64,000 nucleotides of DNA, from contig CM062289.1 of NCBI GenBank assembly GCA_031216915.1, forward strand, positions 247,505,187 to 247,569,186, given 5' to 3'. The stretch is from Pictodentalium vernedei. Taxonomy: Eukaryota > Mollusca > Scaphopoda > Dentaliida > Dentaliidae. A program made the translations under genes and the position numbers. The notes under the pieces were generated by a model that ran no database searches, was not told the DNA's origin, and worked only from the letters and a program-made list of their open reading frames with translations. Below, one piece after another: positions 45,693 to 55,285 of this stretch (position 1 is the first letter of the stretch; each line of letters starts with the position of its first letter).

Positions 45693-45782
45693 GTAAACAA
45701 TTGTGGTAGGTATAACAAGAAAGGAAATTTACTATAAAATTTAAATTTCTTACCAACCTACCTTACAATTGTTTACTACAAG
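45693..45782. other. DIRS internal complementary region, copy 2
   Basis: Same structure as 19903-19992. The first half complements 45341-45395. The second half complements a right end that this copy no longer has, so it preserves the lost terminus. Confidence 0.8.
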
Positions 45783-45875
45783 CTGAATAGACAATAGGAT
45801 GGAGGGAATCACATAACCAACCCCCACATAATCCAATTGCACTGGAACCATGGACAGAGGAAGAGGTCCTTAGGC

Positions 45876-47407
45876 CTATGAAACCATAGCATCACAATCA
45901 TTAGTAAAAGACAATGAGATATGAGGCGTACGGTTCTGCGCGATGCACAGACAGAAAGGACAGTAACAGCACAGAGCTGGAACTGACCTTGTAAGAAGAC
46001 TAATGGGTAGGGTAGACAACAGCCTGAGCAGAAGAAACAGGGCCCAAAGCAAAAAGGTCCTCCGACTGCTCCTGCAACTGGCGCAGATTGAAGGTGGAGA
46101 AAGTAGAAGCATTTCTCCAGTAGGCTGCCTGCATAACATCCGACAACTTGGCGGAGTTAGCATAAACCCAAGAGGTAGACAGTCGCTAGATGAGCGTAAG
46201 CCGCGCGAATAGCAAGACAAATCCATCGAGAAATGGATTGAGGAGAGATCTTCAGTTGGCCAGAAATAAGGGACAGAAAAAATCGTTTCCTGCCTTTCCT
46301 AATGAACTGCGTCCAATTGAGATAAATGCAAAGTGCACGATCCGGACAGAGGAAAGTGCGATTACCCTCAGCAGAAGGAAGAGCCCTGATATAGATAGGA
46401 GGTGGAGTTGTTTCTGGTATCTGATTCTTGGCCAGAAAGGAGCAATCAGTGGTGAACGTAACACTTTTGGGAGAGCTCCTGAAAAAGGCCGCATCAACTG
46501 AGAGGGCGTGAAGATCACTAACCTGTCTGGCTGTGGCATAAGCCATCTTGTATGTGAGAAAATGCATATCTGCCTGGGCATAAAGGTGCGAACGGAGCCC
46601 CCCCCCCCCCCCACCCCAATTCCAAGCTATCGCCGATGTGGATTGGGACAGAGTCAGGGCAAAAGCTGAGAGAATCACAGCCCTTGTCCGGGGAACCGCC
46701 ACCATACTCAGCTGAGTATGGAAGTCCATCCCCAGATGACAAAACAACTGAGAAGGGACCAGGTCTGACTTCCCCTCATTGACTCTGAACCCTTGTGACG
46801 TGAGCAGGCTCAACAGTGTGTCAACATCTGACTCTAGAAAGGCAGCATTGGAATGCCTCTGGTGGATATCGTCTAGAAATGCTGAAGTAGTCACCCTGGA
46901 CTGTGTGCGATGGAAGGCTATCACATGCGACATCAGTCGGGTGAAGGCCCAAAGAGCCAGGTTGAGGCCGAAAGGCATGGCCTTGAACTGGTAAACTCGC
47001 CCCAGAAAAGCGAACCTGAGATACTTTCGCAATGTCCAATGAATCGAAACGTGAAAGTAAGCGTCTCGCAGGTCGATGCTGGAAGCGAAATCTCCCTGGT
47101 GAACTGACCTGCAAGTCTCCATGCTGAACTTGGGAGCAATGATAGACTGGTTCAGGATACTCAGATCGATAATTGGTCGTAGGCGGCCATCCTTCTTCGG
47201 CACCCATAACAGGCGGGAATAAAATCCCACTGCAGGAATGTTCTTGAAGACCTCAAACGCTCCCTTTGACAGGAGATTGTCTATTTTCATGATCAAAAGT
47301 TCCCGATGTGTAACGTCTAAAGGAACTTGTGTTGGAAGAGGCACTCTTGACAGAGTGGGGTACCTCTGGAAGGATATCCACAGCCCGGACTGAACAACAT
47401 CTAACAC
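45876..47407 (-). pseudogene. DIRS RT fused to recombinase, internal deletion
   Basis: One open frame (47407-46157) carries RT motifs (VPKKDGRLRPIIDLSILNQS, GDFASSIDLRDAYFHVSIH, YQFKAMPFGLNLA and FLDD near 46870). It ends the RT at SAIAWNW and passes through a poly-Gly run (46599-46612) straight into the recombinase core: DMHFLTYKMAYATARQVSDL (catalytic Arg block), RALPSAEGNRTF and ISRWICLAIRAAYAHLA. RNase H and the recombinase N-terminus are missing relative to copy 1. After a frameshift the C-terminus reads AYWRNASTFSTFNLRQL, with Asn (codon 46087-46089) where copy 1 and the family have the nucleophilic Tyr. It cannot be functional. Confidence 0.85.
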
Positions 47408-47492
47408 CCAAGGATTGGATGTGATTGTAGCCCGATGGTCTGTGAACTCTGATATCCTTCCTCCAATCTGAGACGAATCAAGGTGAGGACCT

Positions 47493-49485
47493 TCATTTTG
47501 AGCCCTGGCGAGGCCCGCGAGAGGAGAAACCGCCTCCTCTACTATATGAAGAATCCTGAGTCCTCCCTCCAGCCTGCCAATGCTTACCCTTACCCCGTGA
47601 GTAAGAAGTAGAATCGGCAGCAGGAGGATCAGCCCTTGGCTTCACAGAGGAAGCAGAAGGGTGCTTGTTAGACTTTGGATGGCCCCTGCCTCCAACAGAA
47701 GGCTGATCAAGCTGACGAAGCAGCAGCTGATCTTTGGAATGACATAGGACGTCATTCCGGACCTTCGACATGGAACCATGGAATAGTAGCGGACCCGACA
47801 AAGAAGCAGATAGAAGAGCAGCGCGCTGCCCCTCAGGAAGGGAACGGCTTGTGTCCAACACAGCGTCCCGGTGAACTAATTCCAAGTTAGCCGTGTTACA
47901 GGCATGCATGTGAGTAAGATGCATGAGAGCCTTGGAAAGCAAACGCAAAGGAGCCTGTATGTCGTTGAACTTATCTGGGTGCAGATAAGCAGCTAAAGCA
48001 GAGACAACGTGATCTGAGAAAGAAAGCATGCCCAGCATCTCTCTCGATAAGCCCAACAGGGACTCCAGCGTCGTCATAGGAATAACAGCCGACTTGGGCT
48101 TGGAAAGTCTGAGGGAGGTGGAGTCCTGATCCAAGACTGTCAAAGTCTGGCAGACTGACGGATTGGTGGAATCGTAAGAACAATAATGCACTGGAGACAA
48201 AAAAGTGTCAGCCCTGGTGAAGAACGAAGTCCTCATAGCCTTGGAACTCAGCTTAGAGTCCAAAGCTGTAAACGCTTCAACCACCTGTACCGACTGGCAC
48301 GGTCGAAGGTGCCCAGAAGCGGGTTGCTCCACAGGCTGTAGGCGCACGGCCGATGATCGCGGGCTGGCTGACACCATCGGCTGGTCTGACGGTTTGAGAT
48401 CTGGAAGGAACTCAAAAACAAAGTCAAGAGCTGCCCCCAAGTCAGAAGACTGTTGGAGCTCGACGTCAGGTATGTCTGACCCATCCTCTGAGTCGGAAGA
48501 CACATAGCCCATCATGGGCAAACCAGCCGATGCCTTCAATGGTGTAGGCACACCTGAGAGAGGGATCAGAAAGCAGCCGGCTTCCAATCCTGGGGGGCAC
48601 CTGGAAACCACTAGTAGCCTCGCTGGAGGCAACGGGAAGGCTCTTGAAAAGAACCTGAGTGAGCAAGGAGAGGGCCTCCCTAAGCTCACGGCCTGTGTTG
48701 GCCAGTTCACTGTGGGAACGAACCGGCAAAGTGGCTCCACTCCTGACCCTTTTAACCAGCGAAGGGTCATGATCCTCAAATACACCCGATGCGGGGCGAT
48801 GGGTGGCAGCCGAAACATCTGAAGGCAGATGTGTATAGGGGTATGACATACCCCGAGGATCTACAGTGCGGGAACTCTGAGGGACAGAAGGTCCAGGCTG
48901 CACAAAAAGCGTCAGCCCCGCAAAACCGGCCATGGGACCTGAGTGCGTGGAAGGAAACGCAAAAGAGTCCATGGTGACCCCACCATGAACATCTGAATCC
49001 AATGAGAAAACTGCTGGGCTCGACAGCTGAGAGACCACAGCAGAAGATTCAGTCAGGAGCCCCTTCCGACTTCGCCGAGTTGAAGTCAGGGAAGGCTGAG
49101 GCCGGCCGATACCCCACGTCCACATTACCAGACATCTCTGCAGACCCCTGCAGGGATAAGCCAAGGCTGGCTGAAACGGTGACCGCTGACATAGCAGATG
49201 GAACAGCAGTAGCAGATACGACGGGAGCTGTTGAAACCGGTGGAAAAGTGGAAAGAGCAACCGTGCTTGGCTCCAAAGGAGGAGTCACAACCATAGTGAC
49301 AGCCACAGATGTCGACTGGAGAGGGGCCCCCAGTCCTGGAACCAGACATCTCTTCATCAGACAACTCAACAGCTCCCGCAGTATCCACCACAGTTTAAGA
49401 CTGCACATCCCCCCACGGAGGGGGTATAAGTCTCACCAGACGTGGTCGTGTCGGGAGGCCCCAAACGACAGCGTTCCCTCTCCCC
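47493..49485 (-). pseudogene. DIRS gag-like ORF, copy 2, frameshifted
   Basis: The main open part, 48818-47493 (441 codons), covers MGYVSSDSEDGSDIPDVELQ, VVEAFTALDSKLSSKAM, LTVLDQDSTSLRLSKPKS, LLLRQLDQPSVGGRG and the C-terminal SYSRGGGFSSRGPR. The upstream part lies in another frame (49260-48466, LTQVLFKSLPVASSEATSG to LLSDPS), so one frameshift near 48560 separates them. The stretch up to 49485 includes a single unit of the minisatellite expanded in copy 1. This is the best preserved gene of the window and helps to read the copy 1 gag. Confidence 0.75.
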
Positions 49486-49489
49486 ATGA

Positions 49490-50860
49490 CTTGTTCTGTA
49501 TACACAATATTTTGGGTTTTTTTCCCAGTTCTCAGTGGAGAAAACTGGAACCAACCCTTACCAGATTCTCCAAAAACAAGTATTTTGCTGACAGTACCGA
49601 TCTTCGTGCAGACAGGAGAGGCATTGGTTAAGCATTAGAACATTGCCTCTCATATTTCCATCCTCTCATAGACCATTCTTGCGAAGTTTGGTTCACGTCG
49701 ACTCAGTAGTTCACCGGTTTCAACAGCTCCCGTCGTATCTGCTACTGCTGTTCCATCTGCTATGTCAGCGGTCACCCTTTCAGCCAGCCTCGGCTTATCC
49801 CTGCAGGGGTCTGCAGAGATGAAAATGTGATTTCCCATAGGGTTTCTATAGTAACTATAAGCCATAATTATGGCCATGTTTACAGCCCGATCAACATTAA
49901 ATGAGGATCGTTGGTAGAGGAGGTCCAAGTCATCACTTATGTGACGTATCAAAACATTTGGCCTGGCAGTTTCAGAGGAGAAGACTTTTGAAAATCCACC
50001 TATCAGAATCAAAGAATGCCTCTGGAGATCATGTTTTTCAAACTTCAGGAACAAAATGAGGATCGTTAGTAAAGGACCTCCCAGAGACCATCTCTGCCAG
50101 GTTTGGTTCACATTGGCTCAGTAGTTCCGGAGAAGAAGATGAAAATGTGATTTCCTATAGGGTTTCTATAGTAACTATAAGCTGCAATTGTGGCCATGTT
50201 TGCAACCTGATCAACATTATATGAGGATCATGGTAGAGGGGATCCCAATCATCATTTATGTGAAGTATCAAAAAATTTCGCCTGGCAGTTTCAGAGAAGA
50301 TTTTTGAAAATCTACCAAACAGAATCAAAGAATGCGTCTGGTCGACCATGTTTTTAAACCCATGGGAACAAAATGAGGATCGTTTATAGAGGACCTCCCA
50401 TAGACTATCCCTGCCAGGTTTGTTTTCACATTGCCTTGGTTTTTTCAGAGAAGAAGAGGAAAATGTGATTTCCCATAGGATTTCTACAGTAACTATAAGC
50501 CGCAATTGCAGTCATGTTTGTTATCCAATCAACATTAAATGAGGATCATTGGTAGATGGGGCACCAGTCATCGTTTATGTGAAGTTTCAAAACATTTGGC
50601 CTGGCAGTTTCAGAGGAGAAGATTTTTGAAAATCCACCAACCAGAATCAAAGAATGCCTCTGGAAGCCATGTTTTTCATCCGATGGGAACAAAATGAGGA
50701 TCGTTTATAAAGGACCTCCCATAGACCATTCCTGCCAAGTTTGGTTCACACCGGCTTAGCGGTTACAGAGAAGAAGATGAAAATGTGAAAAGTTTATGGA
50801 CGACGACGGACGCCAAGTGATGAGAAAAGCTTACATGGCCTTTTAGGCCTGGTGAGCTAA
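49490..50860 (+). mobile_element. Family F minisatellite element in DIRS copy 2
   Basis: About three units of roughly 315 bp ('gatgaaaatgtgatttccc', 'ttctatagtaactataagc', 'aaaatgaggatcgttt', 'cctcccatagacca'). The end has GACGACGACGGACG, a hairpin ATGGCCTTTTAGGCCTGGTG and AGCTAA. The left boundary is uncertain. An inverted piece of DIRS gag interrupts the first unit (49712-49821). Confidence 0.7.
49712..49821 (+). other. Captured inverted segment of DIRS gag
   Basis: About 110 bp that is the reverse complement of 49131-49242 with only a couple of differences. It replaces about ten bases of the normal family F unit ('cggagaaga' between 'tcagtagttc' and 'agatgaaaatg'). Confidence 0.85.
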
Positions 50861-51105
50861 TAATATCCAAAAGGATAACATAAATTTATCAACCAAAAAA
50901 ATTATATGTCCGATCCACACGGTACGCGAAAGTCACCCGCGCACACAGAGAATATATAAAATACAAAGAAAATGTGGTTGAAAATAATAACGAGAATATA
51001 TAAAACACAGTCCTGTTATTATACAATCCTCAGATCCATAATTCCAGTCGCAGGTAACCGTTATCAACAAGATGAATTATCACTGTTTCTTAATGCAAAT
51101 GGACG

Positions 51106-51664
51106 TCTCGCCTGTATTGGATGTACTCAGGCCCAAAAGGTCTATAAACCAAGGAAAACTGGAGAGAGTCAGGGTAATTTTCTTGACAGGTTACAAGATT
51201 TTTTATTAAATTAACAGGAGTTTACTCTATAACCTGCATGTATATTCATTTAACAGATCAAATTTGTACTGGAGTAATGGTAATCAGTTTTGTGTTGGGA
51301 AATTCTATTCAATTAACAGGGTGATTCAGTTAAGAGATATCCAATTAAGTTGGCTCCAATGTATACACAAACGAATTACAGGTTACAATGAAATAATAAA
51401 ATGTGAATTAAATTCCTAATCCTGCAAGTTTTGCCTGTCAGACCTGATAATCATTCAGGACTAACTCGACTCGAAGGTTGAGCATTGTCTCTAAATATGA
51501 AGAGTATAGCATGCCATTTAATATCTTAAAAGAATTCTATCCAAAATAAACAACAACTAATGCATGTTGGTTGTTGCAATTTATTTTGGTAGAAATTGTT
51601 ATGAAATAAAAAGCATGGTTGATGATGTAAGATCTTGTCATTTCTTGGCCTGAAATTCTGATGT
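51106..51664. other. No gene seen
   Basis: AT-rich single-copy-looking sequence. Short open frames only; no repeat family recognised. Confidence 0.5.
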
Positions 51665-51934
51665 AATACAGCTGTTAACCGTCCACACCGTGGAGTGGTC
51701 ATAATCTGCACACGTGGTCAGTGTTGTCCACGCATGCATTTACCAGTTAATAAAAATCATTATCAGCAAAATTTTAATTAATGAAGCACTGGGTTGTATC
51801 CGGTGCTTCATTAATTAAATTTTGGATGATTATTCCTATAATCAGTGGTTTGGAATCTAATATTATTTGCGTCGGTGGACATACTGCCCCCCAGTGGAAA
51901 GTGACCAATCCACAGCGACTGTACTGTAATGCCA
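51665..51934. mobile_element. Foldback MITE family M, copy 2
   Basis: Central palindrome TTAATTAATGAAGCACTGGG...CCGGTGCTTCATTAATTAA. Outer sequence ATACAGCTGTTAACC on the left and GCGACTGTACTGTAA on the right are roughly inverted. Confidence 0.65.
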
Positions 51935-51989
51935 TAATCAGCAAGCAAAATTAATGAAAAAAAACATTCAGAATTTTTTCTTCAATTAT

Positions 51990-52141
51990 CCCTTTGGCAA
52001 CATAGCTTCTTACATCTCAGTGGAAGGAGCTTGTTGAAATGAGGGATTATCAGCAATATTTTTAAGGCAAAAAATGAATTTTTTTAGTAGTTCACAAAAT
52101 TTGGGGACAAATGTAGTCTGCTATTCATACTGGGTAAAGGG
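51990..52141. mobile_element. TTAA MITE, shortened copy
   Basis: Flanks TTAT (51986-51989) and TTAA (52142-52145). Ends CCCTTTGGCAAC and, inverted, CCCTTTACCCAG. The central palindrome is degraded. Confidence 0.6.
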
Positions 52142-52145
52142 TTAA

Positions 52146-52514
52146 GAGTAAATAGATTCCCTCTTACAACTTTTTTTTTTAATCATAAAGACAAAAACAA
52201 GATCTGAAAATAGTTGCTCTCAATTATTTTTGAGTTAATTCTCACCTTGGTTTCCCTTGAACTGCTCAATAGTATTGAGAATGTCTTCTTTAGAAGGAGG
52301 AGAATTCTTAGTAGTAATTCCACTGCTACCTCTTCTTTGTTTGTTTCCAAGTCCAAGGCGATTCATTGTTCATACAAATGCATATTATCTCTCATTTCTC
52401 AGCAGTCTGTAACAAAAAGACACAATATCATTTCATCTGCAAAAGTACATATGGATGCTGTTGTCTTTATGGAACAGATCATGCCAGAAAAGAAAAAACA
52501 AGAATGCCAAAAAG
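52146..52514. other. No gene seen
   Basis: No recognised repeat and no convincing coding sequence. Confidence 0.5.
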
Positions 52515-52935
52515 TTCATTGAGAGAGTTTTCTACATCTAACAAGAGCCATAACTCTGGTAAGTATGCATGACAAAACCCATAAATGTGGATGTCCTTTC
52601 TCCTAGCATCTCTCACCATACCAATGAACATCAAAATCTGGTAACCAATGTTCTAATGTAAAACATTCATAGAGACGGTTTTCCAATTCCAACAAGGGCC
52701 ATTAATTCTAGTAAGTATGCCTGAAGAAAAGACCCAATATGTGGTTATCCTTTCCTCCATACTGGCCTCTCACCATGTCAAAGGACATCAAAATCTGACA
52801 ACTAGTCCTTGAGTTGTGATGCAAAAATATCATACAGAAAGTTTTTTCTAAATGTAACAAGGGCCAAAAATCAATCCAACAACTGATGTTTGTGTTATAA
52901 TGCAAAACATTCTTACAGTACATGGAGAGTGTATT
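52515..52935. repeat. Family J tandem repeat, about 155-bp units
   Basis: About 2.5 units carry 'aacaagggccat', 'agtaagtatgc' and 'catcaaaatctg'. The style resembles the arrays in families A to G, but no AGCTAAAA end was found. Confidence 0.6.
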
Positions 52936-52977
52936 ATCACTAAATCACCCATACATGTATATCTGATATTTCATTAA

Positions 52978-53209
52978 CTGTTTACCATTCAAGACTGGCA
53001 GTCGACAACTGCAAAAATATCCACTGAATACAACCTTTTTATTTTTACCCCCAAAACATAGTGTATGCGTATAATCCATCATTGGAATGAGATTGCTGAG
53101 CTTGTTCCTATGAGCAGCCATGTGCTATGTTTTTGAAATTTTAAAAAAAAATTTTACAGATGTTTGTGAATAGTGCTGGTCGGTTTTGGTCACTGCATTT
53201 GGTAAAAGG
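52978..53209. mobile_element. TTAA MITE, diverged copy
   Basis: TTAA at 52974-52977 and 53210-53213. Ends CTGTTTACC and, inverted, CCTTTTACCAAATGC. Remnant of the central palindrome near 53085-53120 ('cattggaatgag'). 232 bp. Confidence 0.65.
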
Positions 53210-53419
53210 TTAAATTACACATTATGTAATAAAAAGAAACACTGAGAATGATATGTCCACGAATATGAAAATTAAACTGAGGGGATTACATTGTCTAATT
53301 TGAGGGGATTAAGCCAGCTTCTAAAAATTAAATTCAAGGGATGAAGTTCTAAGGGGATTTTTTGAAGGGGTTGGCGATTTTGTCCTACAATCATCGAATG
53401 TGAGTGTTTAACAGGTTTT

Positions 53420-53669
53420 ACAGAACAGCCAATGTGAATTGGTCACTTTCCACACGTGGGCAATATTTCCACGGATGCAATTTTAGATTCCAAACTCTAA
53501 TTATAGGAATAACCATCAAAAATTTAAGTAATGAAACACCAGGTACAACCCAGGGCTTCATTAATTAAAATTTTGCTGCTGATGATTTTTATTACTTGGT
53601 AAATGCATGTGTGGACATCACTGTCCACACATGGATTACAACCAGTCCACGGCAACTGTACTGTATTGT
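53420..53669. mobile_element. Foldback MITE family M, copy 3
   Basis: Ends TTACAGAACAGCC and, inverted, TACAGTACAGTTGCC. Centre palindrome partly decayed on the left ('aagtaatgaaacaccagg') and intact on the right. Confidence 0.65.
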
Positions 53670-54265
53670 TCATGTGCTCAAGAATTTAAAAAGTCATGAC
53701 CACATTTGTCCTTAGTAACATACGCAGAGTTACATGCCGATAAGCTTATTGATAACAAAGTCAATTGTCTGTATTTAATGCAAAAATTACAGAGATGGTG
53801 GTATTTTAATATAGCGTGTACATGTATTGGGGATTAGTAAATGAACAAAGGAAAGAGAGAGCCTGAAGAAGACTATAACTGATCATGTTGGCCCAACAAC
53901 TGTGACAACTAGGAAGCGCAACCCTCCGTAAGAGAAAACAGAATGGAATGGCCTGATTCAACCACTGCTGTAATGGTCTCTCCTTGAACAGTATAAAAGG
54001 CAGTGAAGTGAGTGAGAAAACGATGAGGGTCAAAAGGGGCTTCTTCCCCATACCGTCCTTACGCGCCTTTGGCACGTGAAACCATTCCTTTCTTCAGAAA
54101 ATGACTCTATGTTGAATTCTCGAGTAAGAGAACATCAATGTTGATTCAATAGCCGACATGACTTCAATGGTTAAAAACTCACTGTATATAAGGGACACAT
54201 ATTCAGCAGAATTATTTATTAATCATGGCTATGACACAGATAGATATTGATTTTTTTAGAGAATT
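53670..54265. other. No gene seen
   Basis: Weak open frame 54075-53806 (minus) without a recognised domain. Confidence 0.45.
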
Positions 54266-55060
54266 ATAGAGGTGGTCACTATCTGATTCATGCTGGTTTT
54301 AAATTTTCAATTAGAACGAGGAAAAATGAGCGATGCTATTGAAGATGTGTCAACCACGATTGCAGATCAACATTAATCAATATTGACAGTATTCCAGTTG
54401 TCAAATAGACAAAATCACAATTATGACAGTAATAAAAGTACCACTGCTTTCATCAGTAAAGTTAAGAAAAGATGCCACAACGAAGTTGAACCCATTCCAA
54501 GTATTTCGACGAAGAAATTGGTAGTTTGCGAAATAGTGAATACATGTATGATTAAGTGAATGAAGACGTAATTCGAAAAATCCCAACATTTCAAAGTTGT
54601 AAATCTTCTTTATACAGAAATTGTGCAAAAGTGTTACCGAAACTACCTTAAACACAGAGTGAGATCAAGTTAAGTGATGGATGGAAAGAGACATTGGCTG
54701 GGGATCAATTTCCGTTGAGCGACCAAACTGATGAGTAAAACCGACGAATTATGATTTTCAGCAACGATGACAACTTAAAAAGACTGTGTGATTCACGAGT
54801 TATTTTCAAAGATGGTACTTTCTACTCATGCCCTGGATTATTTTATCAAGTGTATACAATTCACGGTAGTGTTGATGGTGCAGTATTTCCTTTAGTGTTT
54901 GGATTATAAACCCAACAAGACACAGTTAACTTACAGCAAGTTTTTTTTCCGAGCTTAAACAAGCTTTGAATGAGAGGGATTTAACTTTTTCGCCCACGAG
55001 AGTAATAATGGACTTTGAGGTGGCTGTCAGCTATGCACTGAAAGTCATGTTTCCTTTCAT
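54266..55060 (+). pseudogene. FLYWCH-MULE transposase remnant
   Basis: Read across frames. A FLYWCH-type zinc finger opens it: GGHYLIHAGFKFSIRTRKNE, then RCVNHDCRSTL with the Cys pair, and an H-N-H/Y-D-S step. KKRCHNEVEPIPS and IRKIPTFQSCKSSLYR follow, then the Mutator-like DDE domain: MIFSNDDNLKRLCDSRVIF, KDGTF (first Asp, about 54811), LFYQVYTIHGSVDGAVFPLV and IMDFEVAVSYALKVMFPF (second Asp, about 55009). At least three stops and two frameshifts. It is cut at about 55060 by a family D tail, so the last part of the catalytic domain is missing. Animal MULEs with an N-terminal FLYWCH are known. Confidence 0.82.
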
Positions 55061-55285
55061 AAATAGTTCTCATCTAGACAAGACCCCAAACCTGCATATG
55101 AAATTTCGTAAATAGTTCTCATCTAGACATGACCCCAAACCTGCATATGAAATTTTGTGATCGTTACAGGGTGTAGACTGTGCTAAAGGAAAATGTGAAC
55201 AGACTCAGACTCACAGACTACAGACTCACAGACTTCCGCACACGTGCTGGCAATAGTTTATCTTGACTTTGTCAAGTTAAGCTAA
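55061..55285 (+). mobile_element. Family D element, 3' fragment
   Basis: Two partial units ('gttctcatctagacatgacc', 'aacctgcatatgaaatt') and the right end GACTTTGTCAAGTTAAGCTAA. A family C element begins immediately after. Confidence 0.75.

Larger units (their letters stand above)
45341..51105 (-). mobile_element. DIRS-type retrotransposon, copy 2, right end lost
   Basis: The left end, inverted terminal repeat (45341 to about 45630) and internal complementary region match copy 1. Minus-strand genes are gag, then RT fused to recombinase. Near the right end a family F element (about 49490-50860) is inserted. Copy 1-like sequence resumes ('aatgtggttgaaaat', 'aaacacagtcctgttatta') but fades at about 51087-51105, about 95 bp before the right terminal repeat would start. 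That repeat is absent, so the copy is 5' truncated or recombined. Confidence 0.88.
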
